64,000 nt of DNA from Arthrobacter sp. H35-D1 (GTDB taxonomy: Bacteria; Actinomycetota; Actinomycetes; Actinomycetales; Micrococcaceae). The notes under the pieces are model-generated. The model was not told the origin of the DNA. It did no database searches and saw nothing but the letters and a program-made list of their open reading frames with translations. The stretch lies in NCBI RefSeq assembly GCF_030063185.1, contig NZ_JASISP010000004.1, forward strand, positions 104,852 through 168,851, in the 5' to 3' direction. Both the position numbers and the translations under genes were made by a program. Of this stretch, positions 37,482 to 46,584 are shown piece by piece (positions within the stretch are counted from its first letter, which is position 1; each line of letters begins with the position of its first letter).

Positions 37482-37913
37482 ATGAACGATCTGGGTCTTC
37501 CGTTCATCGCACTGGCTGGAGCATTCCTGCTGGTTGTTATTGCACTGTGCTTGTTCGGGGTGCGCCGCATAATGTTGCGGCGTGCCCTGGGCACAGTGGA
37601 CGCCTCCATTTGCACAGCGGAAAATCGCTGGGCAATGGGGGTTTGTCGTTATCGGGAGTCGGTCCTTGAATGGGTCCGGCTCCTTTCGTTAAGCCCGTTG
37701 CCAACGAAAACGATGCAACGGAGCAAGATTGAGCTGGTGGGACGCCGCGAACCCACCGAATCGGAGCTGACACGGATCCCTCCCGGCGTCGTCGTAGTGA
37801 TCCTGTCCTATGAAGGCACCGAAGTGCTCCTGGCCATGAAGTTTGGCGCCTATGCCGGGCTTTCCGCTTGGCTTGAGGCGGGCCCGCACATCGGTGTGGG
37901 CACTTGGCGCTGA
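37482..37913 (+). CDS. DUF2550 family membrane protein
   Basis: 143-residue protein with one N-terminal membrane segment (LPFIALAGAFLLVVIALCLF) and a soluble C-terminal domain containing MQRSKIELVGRREP and the ELVGRREPTESE charged stretch. The DUF2550 family follows atpC in many actinobacteria; its function is unknown. TTG 37479 directly precedes the ATG used here. It is ten bases from atpC, so it is probably the last gene of the ATP synthase transcript, before a strong terminator. Confidence 0.88.
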   Translation: MNDLGLPFIALAGAFLLVVIALCLFGVRRIMLRRALGTVDASICTAENRWAMGVCRYRESVLEWVRLLSLSPLPTKTMQRSKIELVGRREPTESELTRIPPGVVVVILSYEGTEVLLAMKFGAYAGLSAWLEAGPHIGVGTWR

Positions 37914-37924
37914 GCCGGACGCAC

Positions 37925-37956
37925 AACAGCCCCCGACGAGTCCGCCGGGGGCTGTT
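37925..37956. terminator. Terminator between DUF2550 and the cold-shock gene
   Basis: Perfect 10-bp inverted repeat AACAGCCCCC / GGGGGCTGTT with a 12-base loop, located between two convergent genes, so it can serve both. No long T-tract. Confidence 0.75.
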
Positions 37957-37986
37957 GGCAAAGCTGCTGCTTGCTGGGTAGGGCGC

Positions 37987-38190
37987 CTAGATTGCGATGA
38001 CGCCGGTAGCCTGGGGGCCCTTGGTGCCCTGGCCAATCTCAAACTCAACCCGGGCATTTTCATCCAAGGTCTTGAATCCGCCGCTTTGGATTTCCGAGTA
38101 GTGGACGAATACATCTCCCTCGGCGTTGTCGGGGGTGATGAAGCCGAAGCCCTTTTCGGCGTTAAACCACTTGACGGTTCCCTGTGCCAT
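37987..38190 (-). CDS. Cold-shock protein, CspA family
   Basis: 67-residue single-stranded nucleic-acid-binding OB-fold protein. RNP1 KGFGFI (13-18) and RNP2 VFVHY (27-31) are intact, plus GTVKWFN at the start. The ATG at 38190 is preceded by AAGGAG at eight bases; a second ATG six bases upstream would be too close. The 3' end faces the ATP synthase operon across the shared terminator. Likely an RNA chaperone. Confidence 0.96.
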   Translation of the reverse strand: MAQGTVKWFNAEKGFGFITPDNAEGDVFVHYSEIQSGGFKTLDENARVEFEIGQGTKGPQATGVIAI

Positions 38191-38338
38191 GTACATTTCT
38201 CCTTGTGATGAAAGCTCATACTGTACTGCCCTGTGTATCGTTCAGCCATTGGCCGAACGCCCTACACCGAACCGTCTTCAGCATGACATGGCTCACATGC
38301 AAGTTCAATGAAGGGCAGCAATGAGTCGCCTTTGTTTC

Positions 38339-39583
38339 TTAATCCAGCCACACTCCGGCTCGCATGACGCGCTGGAGGTCCAGTTCGGCGTCGACTATGA
38401 GGAAATCGGCGCGCAGTCCGCGCCGTAGGGAGCCCACCTCATCGTTCAATCCAAGCACCGATGCGGGGACCACGGTGGCCGACTTCAGCGCGTCGGTGAA
38501 CTTGACGCCTGCGGCCGTGGTGCGACGAAGCACGTCAAGCAAGGTGGCCGTGCCGCCGGCGATTGAGCCGGTGGCGTCCAGGGTGGCAACGCCGTCGGCA
38601 ACGGTGACGGGGGACGGCCCGAGCATGTATTGCCCGTCCGCCAAGCCCGCAGCCGCCATGGAGTCGGTGACAAGAACAATGTTCTCCGCGCCAACCAGCC
38701 CAAAGACGGTTTTGACGGTTTCCGGGTCAAGGTGGGTGTTGTCTGCCACCAGCTCGACGGCGGCGTCTCCGGTGTGGGCGATGCGCAGGCAGGCGGCCAC
38801 GGGGCCGGGGGAGCGATGATGCATGGGCGGCATGCCATTGAAGAGGTGTGTGACGGTGGGGCGGCCCGACGTGCCGCCAAACCCTGTCGAATCAAGACCC
38901 TCTCGGGCTTGCGCCAAGGATGCGGCCGCCGTGGCTGTGTCGCAGTCGGTGTGGCCCACCGAAGGCGTGATGCCGTGCGCAGTGAGCAGGTCGACAAGAT
39001 CAGCGGCACCGGGCAGTTCAGGTGCGTACGTCATGGTGGTGATGGTGCCGCGGCCGGCCTCGATGAGCGTGGACATCAGCTCAAGGTCCGGCTCCAACAA
39101 GAAGGCAGGGTTTTGCGCCCCGCACCGTGCGTGCGAGAGGAAGGGGCCCTCCAAGTGGATGCCCGCCACCAGGCCTTCATCCGTCAAACCGGCATAGACG
39201 CCAATGCCCTTGATGAGGTCCTCGGGAGCTGCGGTCACCATGCTTGCCAGCAGCGTGGTGGTGCCTGCACGGTGCAGGAAGTCGATGGCAGTGCGGGCGG
39301 AAGCCTCGTTGCCGCTGGGGAAATCCCCGCCGTTGCCGCCGTGGTTGTGGATGTCCACCAGGCCCGGAAGAATCAGCTGCCCGGCTGGCAGCGTGATGAT
39401 ATTGGCAGCTTCCATGTCTGCCGGCTCGAACCCCGGTTCGTCAAAGTGGTCGGCACGGCCCGCATAGACAATCCTGTCGTCTTCAATGGCGAGCAGGCCG
39501 TTGTTGAGGACGCCGCGATCCGTGGCAATGGCGCCGTGGATCAAGAACTTGGTGGACACGGTTGCGGGGATTGGATCAGTCAT
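38339..39583 (-). CDS. nagA: N-acetylglucosamine-6-phosphate deacetylase
   Basis: 414-residue amidohydrolase converting GlcNAc-6-P to glucosamine-6-P and acetate. The metal site begins with DIHNHGG (His79, His81) and continues with HLEGPFLS; the late catalytic Asp is in TDSMAAAGL. It works with nagB, which lies 10 kb away on the other strand rather than beside it. TAGACT six bases before the ATG suggests a leaderless transcript. Confidence 0.95.
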   Translation of the reverse strand: MTDPIPATVSTKFLIHGAIATDRGVLNNGLLAIEDDRIVYAGRADHFDEPGFEPADMEAANIITLPAGQLILPGLVDIHNHGGNGGDFPSGNEASARTAIDFLHRAGTTTLLASMVTAAPEDLIKGIGVYAGLTDEGLVAGIHLEGPFLSHARCGAQNPAFLLEPDLELMSTLIEAGRGTITTMTYAPELPGAADLVDLLTAHGITPSVGHTDCDTATAAASLAQAREGLDSTGFGGTSGRPTVTHLFNGMPPMHHRSPGPVAACLRIAHTGDAAVELVADNTHLDPETVKTVFGLVGAENIVLVTDSMAAAGLADGQYMLGPSPVTVADGVATLDATGSIAGGTATLLDVLRRTTAAGVKFTDALKSATVVPASVLGLNDEVGSLRRGLRADFLIVDAELDLQRVMRAGVWLD

Positions 39584-39589
39584 GGAACA

Positions 39590-39595
39590 AGTCTA
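39590..39595 (-). promoter_or_regulatory. Candidate -10 for leaderless nagA
   Basis: Minus-strand TAGACT ends six nucleotides before the nagA ATG; there is no ribosome site between them. No clear -35. Confidence 0.4.
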
Positions 39596-39617
39596 GTCAG
39601 GATGCGGTCCCGGATGC

Positions 39618-40313
39618 CTAGAACAGCCGTGACGCGCTGTCATCGACGCCGCGCATGGCGTCGTAATCGAGGGTTTTGCACTCAATGCCGCGGTCGGTGG
39701 CAAGCGTCTTGGCTTGCGGCTTGATTTGCTGGGCGGCAAAAATGCCTCGCACGGGGGCCAACCGTGGGTCGCGGTTGAGCAGTTCCAAGTACCGGGTGAG
39801 TTGTTCCACGCCGTCAATGTCGCCGCGGCGCTTGAGTTCAATGGCCACCGTGGCGCCTGCTGCGTCACGGGCCAGGAGATCGACGGGGCCAATGGCGGTG
39901 AAATACTCGCGCCTGATCAAGGTAAATCCGGTGCCCAACAGCTCGATCTGCTCTGCCAGCAGCCGCTGCAGGTCGGCTTCGACGCCGTCCTTGATAAGGC
40001 CCGGGTCAAGGCCCAAGTCGTGGCTGGAATCGCTGAAAAGTTCGTAAATGTTGATGATCAGCTTGTCGTCGGCCTTGGTGGACTGCACCACCCACTGCTC
40101 CACCACGCCGTCCTCAAGCTCGGATTCCTCGGGGCCCACCGTGCGCAGCGTTGCCGGCGGACTCATCCAGTTCAACGGCTTGTAGGAGCCGCCGTCGGAG
40201 TGCACCAAGACTGAGCCGTCGGACTTGACCAGCAGCAGCCGTACGGCGAGGGGAAGATGGGCTTTGAGGCGTCCGACGTAGTCGACGGAGCACTTGGCAA
40301 TCACTAAACGCAC
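39618..40313 (-). CDS. nucS: Endonuclease NucS
   Basis: 231-residue mismatch-specific DNA endonuclease that replaces MutS/MutL repair in actinobacteria and archaea, cutting both strands at mismatches with help from the sliding clamp. The catalytic PD-(D/E)xK set is Asp145, Glu159 and Lys161 (GPVDLLARD...[10 protein letters not shown]), with the spacing seen in archaeal NucS. The GTG at 40313 gives the family's usual length; it is preceded by TAGAGT at seven bases, indicating a leaderless message. Confidence 0.97.
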   Translation of the reverse strand: MRLVIAKCSVDYVGRLKAHLPLAVRLLLVKSDGSVLVHSDGGSYKPLNWMSPPATLRTVGPEESELEDGVVEQWVVQSTKADDKLIINIYELFSDSSHDLGLDPGLIKDGVEADLQRLLAEQIELLGTGFTLIRREYFTAIGPVDLLARDAAGATVAIELKRRGDIDGVEQLTRYLELLNRDPRLAPVRGIFAAQQIKPQAKTLATDRGIECKTLDYDAMRGVDDSASRLF

Positions 40314-40320
40314 GTCGTCC

Positions 40321-40326
40321 ACTCTA
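40321..40326 (-). promoter_or_regulatory. Candidate -10 for leaderless nucS
   Basis: Minus-strand TAGAGT ends seven nucleotides before the nucS GTG. No ribosome site, no clear -35. Confidence 0.45.
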
Positions 40327-40371
40327 GCGGTTCGCCGCCGGGGTTGCGTCGGCGCACCGGCAACAGTGCGG

Positions 40372-40377
40372 CACAAT
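40372..40377 (+). promoter_or_regulatory. Candidate -10 for the zinc-ribbon-like gene
   Basis: CACAAT lies seven nucleotides before the ATG at 40385. GGAAGG in the gap is too close to the ATG to be a normal ribosome site. Confidence 0.3.
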
Positions 40378-40384
40378 GGAAGGC

Positions 40385-40735
40385 ATGCCCCGATCCAACC
40401 GCCCACGCCGCAGCCCCGGTTCCCCAGCGCGCAGCTCCAAATGGACCAAGGGCGCGCAGCGGAACGATGACGACGGCGAAGACTTGAATCGGACGCGCCT
40501 GGGAGTGCCTGCCACCGAAGCGGCGCCCGACGGCGTATGGGCGGTCCGGAGCATCAGTGCCGGGAACGCGCAAAAGGCTTATACCTGCCCAGGCTGCAAC
40601 CATCCCGTCATGCCCGGGGTGGCACATCTGGTGGTGTGGCAGGAGGATGCCTTGTTCGGCGCCGAGGCGGGGCTGCGCGAGCGCCGCCATTGGCACAGCA
40701 ATTGCTGGCGGGGACGCAGTTACCGCTACAGATAG
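40385..40735 (+). CDS. Small zinc-ribbon-like protein of unknown function
   Basis: 116-residue protein starting MPRSNRPRR, with a basic, disordered first half and a compact C-terminus carrying [12 protein letters not shown] and RRHWHSNCW, a Cys/Cys/His/Cys set fit for one zinc. Actinobacterial homologues are often labelled ATP/GTP-binding protein, but no P-loop is visible here. It is divergent from nucS and 60 bases ahead of the hydrolase gene. An ATG at 40376 would add three residues. Confidence 0.75.
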   Translation: MPRSNRPRRSPGSPARSSKWTKGAQRNDDDGEDLNRTRLGVPATEAAPDGVWAVRSISAGNAQKAYTCPGCNHPVMPGVAHLVVWQEDALFGAEAGLRERRHWHSNCWRGRSYRYR

Positions 40736-40781
40736 CCGCACAGGCTGCGGCGCAAGGGGCACTGCCGCCGCAAACCACCGG

Positions 40782-40787
40782 TAGGCT
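40782..40787 (+). promoter_or_regulatory. Candidate -10 for the hydrolase gene
   Basis: TAGGCT ends seven nucleotides before the ATG at 40795. The 11 bases TGGAAGGCATG here are identical to those at the start of the preceding gene. Confidence 0.35.
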
Positions 40788-40794
40788 GGAAGGC

Positions 40795-41598
40795 ATGGTT
40801 TTTGATCCTTCCTCCCTTGCCTACGTTGACGACGGCGCACCGGTTGCCGTGCGTGCCTCGACCATCCTGCCCGCAGTGCGGGAGAACGTTGAACTGCGCA
40901 CCGCCGACGGCCTGACTCTTGTGGGTGAACTGGCCATGCCTTCCGATGGGGTTGTGCGGGCCACGCTCATCACTTTCCACCCGCTGCCCACGCACGGCGG
41001 CTTCATGGACTCGCACGTGTACAAAAAAGCCTCCTACCGACTGCCTGCCCTCGCCGGCATTGCGGTGTTGCGCTTTAATACGCGCGGCACCGTCTCGCCC
41101 CGGGGAACAAGCGAAGGGTCCTTCGAAGAAGGAGTTGGGGAGCGGCTGGACGTGGAGGCCGCCGTGGAATTTGCCGTTGACCGCGGACTGCCCAACCGTT
41201 GGCTGCTGGGGTGGTCGTTCGGCACGGAGCTGGTCTTGAAGTACGGGGCCGTGCCTCCTGTTGCCGCAGAGATTGAAGGTGCCGTGCTGCTTTCGCCGCC
41301 CCTGCACCGTGCCGGCGATGCCGATCTTGAGGCTTGGGCGGCCTATGGCAAGCCATTGACAGTGCTTGTTCCGGAGCTTGACGACTATCTGCAGCCCGAA
41401 GCCGCGACAGCGCGTTTTGCCAGGATCCCGCAAGCCCGGCTGGTCCCCGTTGCCGGGGCCAAACACCTGTGGGTGGGGGAGAAGTACGCAGCGCGTGCCC
41501 TGAACGAAATTGCCGCCGCCGTGCTCGGTGTTCCCGTTGAACTGCCTGCCGAATGGCGTGGACCGGTGGCGAGCCTTCCGGTCCAGCTGCCCGGTTAG
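40795..41598 (+). CDS. Alpha/beta hydrolase
   Basis: 267-residue hydrolase-fold protein. After a 35-residue lead come FHPLPTHGG, the FNTRGT(V)SPRG loop and the nucleophile elbow GWSFGTE, with a late Asp in PELDDYLQP and the catalytic His in AGAKHLW. This is the YpfH/dienelactone-like KANL3/Tex30 pattern; the substrate is unknown. Its 3' end overlaps the convergent AI-2E transporter gene by four bases. Confidence 0.85.
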   Translation: MVFDPSSLAYVDDGAPVAVRASTILPAVRENVELRTADGLTLVGELAMPSDGVVRATLITFHPLPTHGGFMDSHVYKKASYRLPALAGIAVLRFNTRGTVSPRGTSEGSFEEGVGERLDVEAAVEFAVDRGLPNRWLLGWSFGTELVLKYGAVPPVAAEIEGAVLLSPPLHRAGDADLEAWAAYGKPLTVLVPELDDYLQPEAATARFARIPQARLVPVAGAKHLWVGEKYAARALNEIAAAVLGVPVELPAEWRGPVASLPVQLPG

Positions 41599-43010
41599 TG
41601 CTTGTCCTGGTGGGCTATGTAAACTTCCCTGACCAAAAGCATGATCGCGGCTGCCGTGGGAATGGCGATCAGGGCTCCGAGCACTCCCAGCAGGGTGCCG
41701 CCGGCGATCACTGAAATCACGGCGACGGCGCCGGGCACGGCGACGGCCTTTTGCATGATGCGCGGGGAGACGAAGTATGCCTCAAACTGCAGGTACGCAA
41801 AGTAGCAAATGGCATAGATGAGCGCTGTCTGCCAGCCTGCCGTCAGACTGACGGCGATGACAACGACTGCTGCGATCATGCCGCCCACCAGCGGGATAAA
41901 GGCCAGCAACGCCACGACAAAGGTCAGCAGCAGGCTGAACGGCACGCCCAGGATCGACATCACTATGAAGGCAAACGTGGCGTTCAACACAGCTACGCAG
42001 ACCTGGCCGATCACGTAGTAGCCCACGCCTCGGGTGATTTCCTCGCTGAGGTCTTCAACCCGATCGCGGCGCGAGCGCGGGGCCAGGCGGTAGCTCCACT
42101 TTTTCAGGGCTGGCAGGGCTGCCAGGAAGTACAGGCTGAGCACAAGCACAATCAAGGTGCCAAAGAGCCCGTTGGCAAGCGTGGATCCCACGCCCAGCAC
42201 ACCGCCAAAGATCCCGCCCACTGCCTGTGCGTCCTGGAAGAACTTGGCGACCTGCTCGTTGATCGTGTCAAGGACGTGGTATTGCCCGTCCAGCTGCTTG
42301 AAGAAATCAGAAGCAAGGAAGTCCTTGATCCAGATGGGGGCGTTTGTCACCAACTGGGTGGTCTGATCAACGATGGTGGGGATGAGCGTGGCGAAGAAGA
42401 TTGCCACCAGGCCCAGCAGGGCCAGCAGCACCAGGATGATCCCCAACGGGCGGGGGACCTTGCGACGTTCGAGCCACCGCACTACGGGGTCCAAGCCCAG
42501 TGCAATGAAAAGCGCCGTGACGATCCACAACAACAACGACTGCGTGTTGGCCAGGATGTAGCTGAGGAACAAGGCAATGCCAACGCCCACAGTGCCCATG
42601 AAGCCCAAATAAATGGGGTGGCGGAAGAAGTTGGAGGACGCGGAGCCTGGATCAGCCGGCTCCGCTGTTGCCTCGCCGCTGCCGGCAGGAGGCTCCAACG
42701 GGACGTCAAAGCGGACGCGCGGCTGGGCGCCCGGAATCGGTTGGCTTAGCTTCATGAGCACCCACGCCCGCCAACCCTTGGCCTGCGGGGTGCTCTGGGC
42801 TGGCTTTGAAGCCGTTGCTGCTGCCACGGGCGCTGCAGCAACGGCTTCCGTCGAGTCCGACCCTCCCTTTTCACCACGGCCCGTTTGACCAAGGCCCGTT
42901 TCGTCGGGTTGGCGAATCTGCGGGTTGGGCGCGTCGGCAGGGGCATCGGGGGACTCCGGCTGGTCTTTGGGGACATGGCCGGCAGCGCTTGGTTCAGGTG
43001 AAGAACTCAC
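41595..43010 (-). CDS. AI-2E family transporter (TqsA/PerM type)
   Basis: 471-residue membrane protein. A cytoplasmic, Pro/Glu-rich disordered tail of about 125 residues precedes a core of eight segments, with the family regions VVALLAFIPLVGGMIAAV and LGALIAIPTAAAIMLLVREV near the C-terminus. Family members export autoinducer-2 or act as ion exchangers, so the substrate cannot be set. The GTG start has GAAAG upstream. The core is typical, the N-terminal tail unusually long. Confidence 0.9.
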   Translation of the reverse strand: MSSSPEPSAAGHVPKDQPESPDAPADAPNPQIRQPDETGLGQTGRGEKGGSDSTEAVAAAPVAAATASKPAQSTPQAKGWRAWVLMKLSQPIPGAQPRVRFDVPLEPPAGSGEATAEPADPGSASSNFFRHPIYLGFMGTVGVGIALFLSYILANTQSLLLWIVTALFIALGLDPVVRWLERRKVPRPLGIILVLLALLGLVAIFFATLIPTIVDQTTQLVTNAPIWIKDFLASDFFKQLDGQYHVLDTINEQVAKFFQDAQAVGGIFGGVLGVGSTLANGLFGTLIVLVLSLYFLAALPALKKWSYRLAPRSRRDRVEDLSEEITRGVGYYVIGQVCVAVLNATFAFIVMSILGVPFSLLLTFVVALLAFIPLVGGMIAAVVVIAVSLTAGWQTALIYAICYFAYLQFEAYFVSPRIMQKAVAVPGAVAVISVIAGGTLLGVLGALIAIPTAAAIMLLVREVYIAHQDKH

Positions 43011-43200
43011 GGATTTGCTTTCAGGTTAGGGGACGGCAGCGGTCGTTGCCTCCAACTCTCGATAGTCAGTCGAGAGTATCAGCGCAGCTACGGCGCAGCT
43101 GCGAGCCACAGCAGGCCAACGTGAGAAATGTCAAAAGGGAATGACCTATTGATAACGGTTCGGTTACCCTTGGAACATCGACCACAGCAGTGTTCCGCCG

Positions 43201-45489
43201 ATGTTAGGTAGTTTCTTGCGTTTAAAAATTGCAATCGTCTTGGCTGTCTTGGGCCTTCTGGTGCTGGGTACGGGCATTGGCCAGCGCACCATTTGGCTCC
43301 CGCCGTCCACGCTCACGGCCGCGGTCCCGGCAGATGTCAAGGCAGCCCCGGCAGTCAAGACGTCCCCGCTGACAGTCATTGGCCCCGGCGTGCTCAAAAC
43401 CCACGACGGCAAGTTCACGCTGACCGTCAAGAGCGACGGCCCCATCCAGTTGGCCGTGGGACGTGTGGATGACGTCTTCGGTTGGGTTGACGACGCCGCC
43501 TACACCACCATTGGCGCTGCCAGCGACGACTTCAGCGAGCTGAACGTCGAGAGCACACCAGGTGTTGAAAAAGTGCCCAACCCGAGCGGTTCGGACCTGT
43601 GGGTCAGCGAGGAAAAGGCCACCGGAGAGCTGACCTACACGTGGCAAGCCCCGGGCCGCGGCGACTGGGCCTTGCTGGTCTCCTCCGACGGCACCGCACC
43701 TGCCCCCATCGACATCTCAGTCACCGCGGACAACGACGCCGCGACGCCCTGGGCGGTGCCTTTGATGATCATCGGCTCGGCACTGCTGGCCTTGGCCGCC
43801 CTGCTGTTCTTCATCGCCCCCCGCAAGCCCAAGCAAGCCCAGGCTGTGGCCGGACGTCGCGCAGCCGGCCGCACCCCGGCCGACCCGGCCACGGGCGCGC
43901 TGGAAGTGGACAAAATCGTCGCCTCCCGCAGAAACCGCGCGCCCGCAGCTGCAGATGGTACAGCCGCGGACAGTGCTGCCCAGGACAGTGCGGCCCAGGA
44001 CAGTGCTGCCCCAGACAGTGCTGCCACAGACAGTGCCGCCCCAGACAGTGCTGCCGACGCGAAACTGCCCACCGCTGATGCCACTTCCGCCCTGCCTGCA
44101 ACGTTGACGAAAAAGGACACTGGCATCCCCGCCGAGGCTGATTCCAAGCCCGACGCCGCTCCGGGCTCCAAGCCCGACGCCGCTCCGGGCTCCAAGCCCA
44201 ACGCCGCTCCGGGCTCCAAGCCCAACCCAGAACCCAACTCCAAGGACGACTCAGGGCACGATGCAGGCTCCAACGGCGGGACGCCTTCCGGGGCTGCCGC
44301 CACCGACGCTTCCCCCGGCACCACGAAGGGTGCCACCAAGGACGACTCAACAAAGGGCGCAGAGAAGGACCCAGCGAAAGATGCTAAAAAGAACGACGGC
44401 AAGGCGAAGTTCACTGCACCTGCTGCACAGTTGCGAACTGTGAAGAACAGCGTGAAGGCTCGTTGGGGGGCCATTTTGGCCGCCGCGCTGCTGGCCGGAA
44501 GCATCAGCCCGGCCGTCGCCGCCGATCCAACCACCCCGGCTCCTGAGCCCAGCGCCAGTGTTCCGGCAAGCGAACTCGCCAGCGGTGCCCCCGCAGCCTC
44601 GGAGGACCCTGCTGCCGCAGCGTTCCCGAATCTGTTGGACAGTCAGGTGGAGCGCATCTCGGCGTCCGTGGCCGCTGTGGTGGCTTCCGGAGACAATGCC
44701 AAGAACGCCAAGGAACTATCGCCACGCGTCGCGGGCATGGCACTGGCCGTCCGCACCTCGAACTACAAGATTCGCGCCAAGGTGGCCGAGCATCCCGCCA
44801 TCGAGCCCGTCGATGCCACGAAGATGCTGGCAAAGGTAGTCACCACCACCCGCACCTGGCCGCGGTCGGCCATGCTTGTCACGCAGGGGGAGAACAATGA
44901 GCTGCCCCAGCTGCTGACCCTTGTCCAGGCAAGTCCGCGCGAAAATTACAAGCTCATCCAGGCGACGCCCCTCTTGCCGGGACAGACCTTCCCCAAGGTG
45001 GACAAGGAAGGGACCCAGGCCGTGCCGCTTGATTCCGCCGAGGGTCTGATATTCAGCCCCAAGTCGGCCATTGCGGTGCTGAGCGACCGCCTGACCACGT
45101 CCAAGAGCAAGTACAAGGACTCCTTCAATGACAGTGTTTACATCAGCAGTGTCCTTGACCTGCAGAAGAAAATTGTTGCCGATGCGAAGGATGCCAGCTA
45201 CGTGTTCAGCCACAAGGGCGACCTTGACTCCGCGGTGGCCATGCGCACTGCCGACGGCGGCGCCATGGTTGTCGTGGGCAACAACTTTGGCATTGCTGCA
45301 ACCAGCAAGGATGAGGCCACATTGAAAGTGGGCGAGGATGCTGCCGTATTCACAGGGGGCAGGGAGACCGTCAAGGGGTTCACCTTGAACTACGCCGAAC
45401 CCATTGTCATGTACATTCCGCCGGCGGGGGATGGCAAGATCACGGTCCTCTCGGCCACCAGAAACTTGGTGAGCGGGAAGTTCAAGTAA
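43201..45489 (+). CDS. Large membrane protein with tandem-repeat linker and DUF8094-like C-terminus
   Basis: 762 residues with three hydrophobic segments: N-terminal (about 5-26), middle (LMIIGSALLALAALLFFIAP, about 182-202) and a signal-like one near 420-440 ending in SPAVAADPT. Between the second and third lies a low-complexity linker with a 5-residue repeat DSAA(Q/P/T) six times and an 8-residue repeat SKPDAAPG. The C-terminal 300 residues resemble exported actinobacterial DUF8094 domains, which carry the NPREN(YKL) type motif seen here as SPRENYKLIQA. Function unknown; likely envelope-associated. Confidence 0.65.
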   Translation: MLGSFLRLKIAIVLAVLGLLVLGTGIGQRTIWLPPSTLTAAVPADVKAAPAVKTSPLTVIGPGVLKTHDGKFTLTVKSDGPIQLAVGRVDDVFGWVDDAAYTTIGAASDDFSELNVESTPGVEKVPNPSGSDLWVSEEKATGELTYTWQAPGRGDWALLVSSDGTAPAPIDISVTADNDAATPWAVPLMIIGSALLALAALLFFIAPRKPKQAQAVAGRRAAGRTPADPATGALEVDKIVASRRNRAPAAADGTAADSAAQDSAAQDSAAPDSAATDSAAPDSAADAKLPTADATSALPATLTKKDTGIPAEADSKPDAAPGSKPDAAPGSKPNAAPGSKPNPEPNSKDDSGHDAGSNGGTPSGAAATDASPGTTKGATKDDSTKGAEKDPAKDAKKNDGKAKFTAPAAQLRTVKNSVKARWGAILAAALLAGSISPAVAADPTTPAPEPSASVPASELASGAPAASEDPAAAAFPNLLDSQVERISASVAAVVASGDNAKNAKELSPRVAGMALAVRTSNYKIRAKVAEHPAIEPVDATKMLAKVVTTTRTWPRSAMLVTQGENNELPQLLTLVQASPRENYKLIQATPLLPGQTFPKVDKEGTQAVPLDSAEGLIFSPKSAIAVLSDRLTTSKSKYKDSFNDSVYISSVLDLQKKIVADAKDASYVFSHKGDLDSAVAMRTADGGAMVVVGNNFGIAATSKDEATLKVGEDAAVFTGGRETVKGFTLNYAEPIVMYIPPAGDGKITVLSATRNLVSGKFK
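43969..44058 (+). repeat. Six tandem 15-bp in-frame units
   Basis: GACAGTGCTGCCCAG-type unit at 43969, 43984, 43999, 44014, 44029 and 44044 with few changes, coding DSAA plus Q, P, T or D. A slippage-prone tract. Confidence 0.9.
44143..44238 (+). repeat. 24-bp in-frame tandem repeat, about four copies
   Basis: Units start at 44143, 44167 and 44191 (coding SKPDAAPG or SKPNAAPG) and a diverged fourth at 44215. Near identity between the first three suggests recent expansion. Confidence 0.9.
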
Positions 45490-45558
45490 CCGGCATCCGC
45501 CGGTGCAGGTGAACTCGTCCAAGTCTGTCCTGCTCCATCGTTCGCAATCCCATGTTTC

Positions 45559-45589
45559 GCCCGCGGCGAGAAGCCACACCGCCGCGGGC
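45559..45589 (+). terminator. Hairpin before the YbbN-like gene
   Basis: Perfect 10-bp repeat GCCCGCGGCG / CGCCGCGGGC with an 11-base loop, 70 bases after the large membrane protein gene and just ahead of the next gene's candidate promoter. Confidence 0.55.
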
Positions 45590-45598
45590 CGGCACAGT

Positions 45599-45604
45599 TA
45601 GAGT
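45599..45604 (+). promoter_or_regulatory. Candidate -10 for the YbbN-like gene
   Basis: TAGAGT ends six nucleotides before the ATG at 45611, with no ribosome site between. Suggests a leaderless message. Confidence 0.4.
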
Positions 45605-45610
45605 GATTTT

Positions 45611-46558
45611 ATGAGTCAAAACAGCCCCATGCCACCCAACGCCTCGCCCGGGATCAACCTGCGCGGCGCCGTCGACCTTTCAGCCTTGAAGAACCGGGCC
45701 ACCACAACTGAGCCAATCGCTCCCTCCGGCGGTTCGCCCTACGCCGTGGACGTCAACGAGCAGAGCTTCCAGGAGTTTGTCCAGCTCTCACAGAAGGTGC
45801 CCGTGGTGGTGGCGCTGGGGTCAGGGCGCTCACAGCAGTCGGCGCAGGTCAACGCGCTGCTGGAGAAGCTGATGAATGAGCACGGCGGGAAGATCGCGTT
45901 GGGCCGGGTTGATGTGGATGCCAGTCCACAGATTGCCCAGGCCTTCGGAGCTGCGGCCGTGCCCACCGTCATCGCCCTCATCAAGGGCCAGCCCGTTCCC
46001 ATGTTTGAGGGCGACCTGCCCGAGGACCAGGTGCGGGAGTTCCTCGCCGAACTGCTCAAGGTCGCTGCCAGCAACGGCGTGACGGGCAACCTGGGCGGCG
46101 CTCCGGAACCCGACGCCGAGCAGCAGGAACCACCCTTGCCGCCGCTGCACCAGGCGGCCCGGGATGCCATCGACGCCGGGGACCTTGAACTGGCACAGGC
46201 AAGCTACGAGAAGGCGCTGGCGGAAAAACCCAACGACGCCGACGCCAAGATCGGGCTGGCGCAGGTGAACCTGATGCGGCGCGCGGCACAGCTCAATGTG
46301 GTCCAGGCCGAGGAATTCCGGTCCTTGGCCGCCGGCGACCCGGACGACCTCGACGCCGCCCTGGCCGTGTCCGACTTGGATGTCACGGGCGGCCATGTGG
46401 AGGACGCGCTGGCCCGCCTGGTCAAATACATTGGCACCCACTTCGGCCCTGAGCGCGACACCGCCAGAGTTCGCCTGCTGGCACTCTACGACGTGGTGGG
46501 CGTGGGCGACCCCCGTGTCTCGGCATCCCGCCAAGCCTTGGCCCGCGCCTTGTTCTAA
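45611..46558 (+). CDS. YbbN/CnoX-like thioredoxin-TPR protein
   Basis: 315-residue co-chaperone-type protein: a thioredoxin fold (about residues 45-145) followed by TPR helices (about 165-300, beginning ARDAIDAGDLELAQASYEKAL). The thioredoxin active site is replaced by GSGRSQQS, so there is no CxxC and no disulfide chemistry; E. coli CnoX has an SxxC motif instead. Predicted role is a holdase that passes unfolded proteins to chaperones. A strong terminator follows. Confidence 0.88.
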   Translation: MSQNSPMPPNASPGINLRGAVDLSALKNRATTTEPIAPSGGSPYAVDVNEQSFQEFVQLSQKVPVVVALGSGRSQQSAQVNALLEKLMNEHGGKIALGRVDVDASPQIAQAFGAAAVPTVIALIKGQPVPMFEGDLPEDQVREFLAELLKVAASNGVTGNLGGAPEPDAEQQEPPLPPLHQAARDAIDAGDLELAQASYEKALAEKPNDADAKIGLAQVNLMRRAAQLNVVQAEEFRSLAAGDPDDLDAALAVSDLDVTGGHVEDALARLVKYIGTHFGPERDTARVRLLALYDVVGVGDPRVSASRQALARALF

Positions 46559-46584
46559 GCTGTTCAAGCGGAGCAGGAACCCAA

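Noticed and set aside
40378-40797. Identical TGGAAGGCATG at two adjacent gene starts as a repeat or operator
   Set aside because: Eleven bases including a ribosome-site-like GGAAGG and ATG can easily recur; better explained by leaderless start context.
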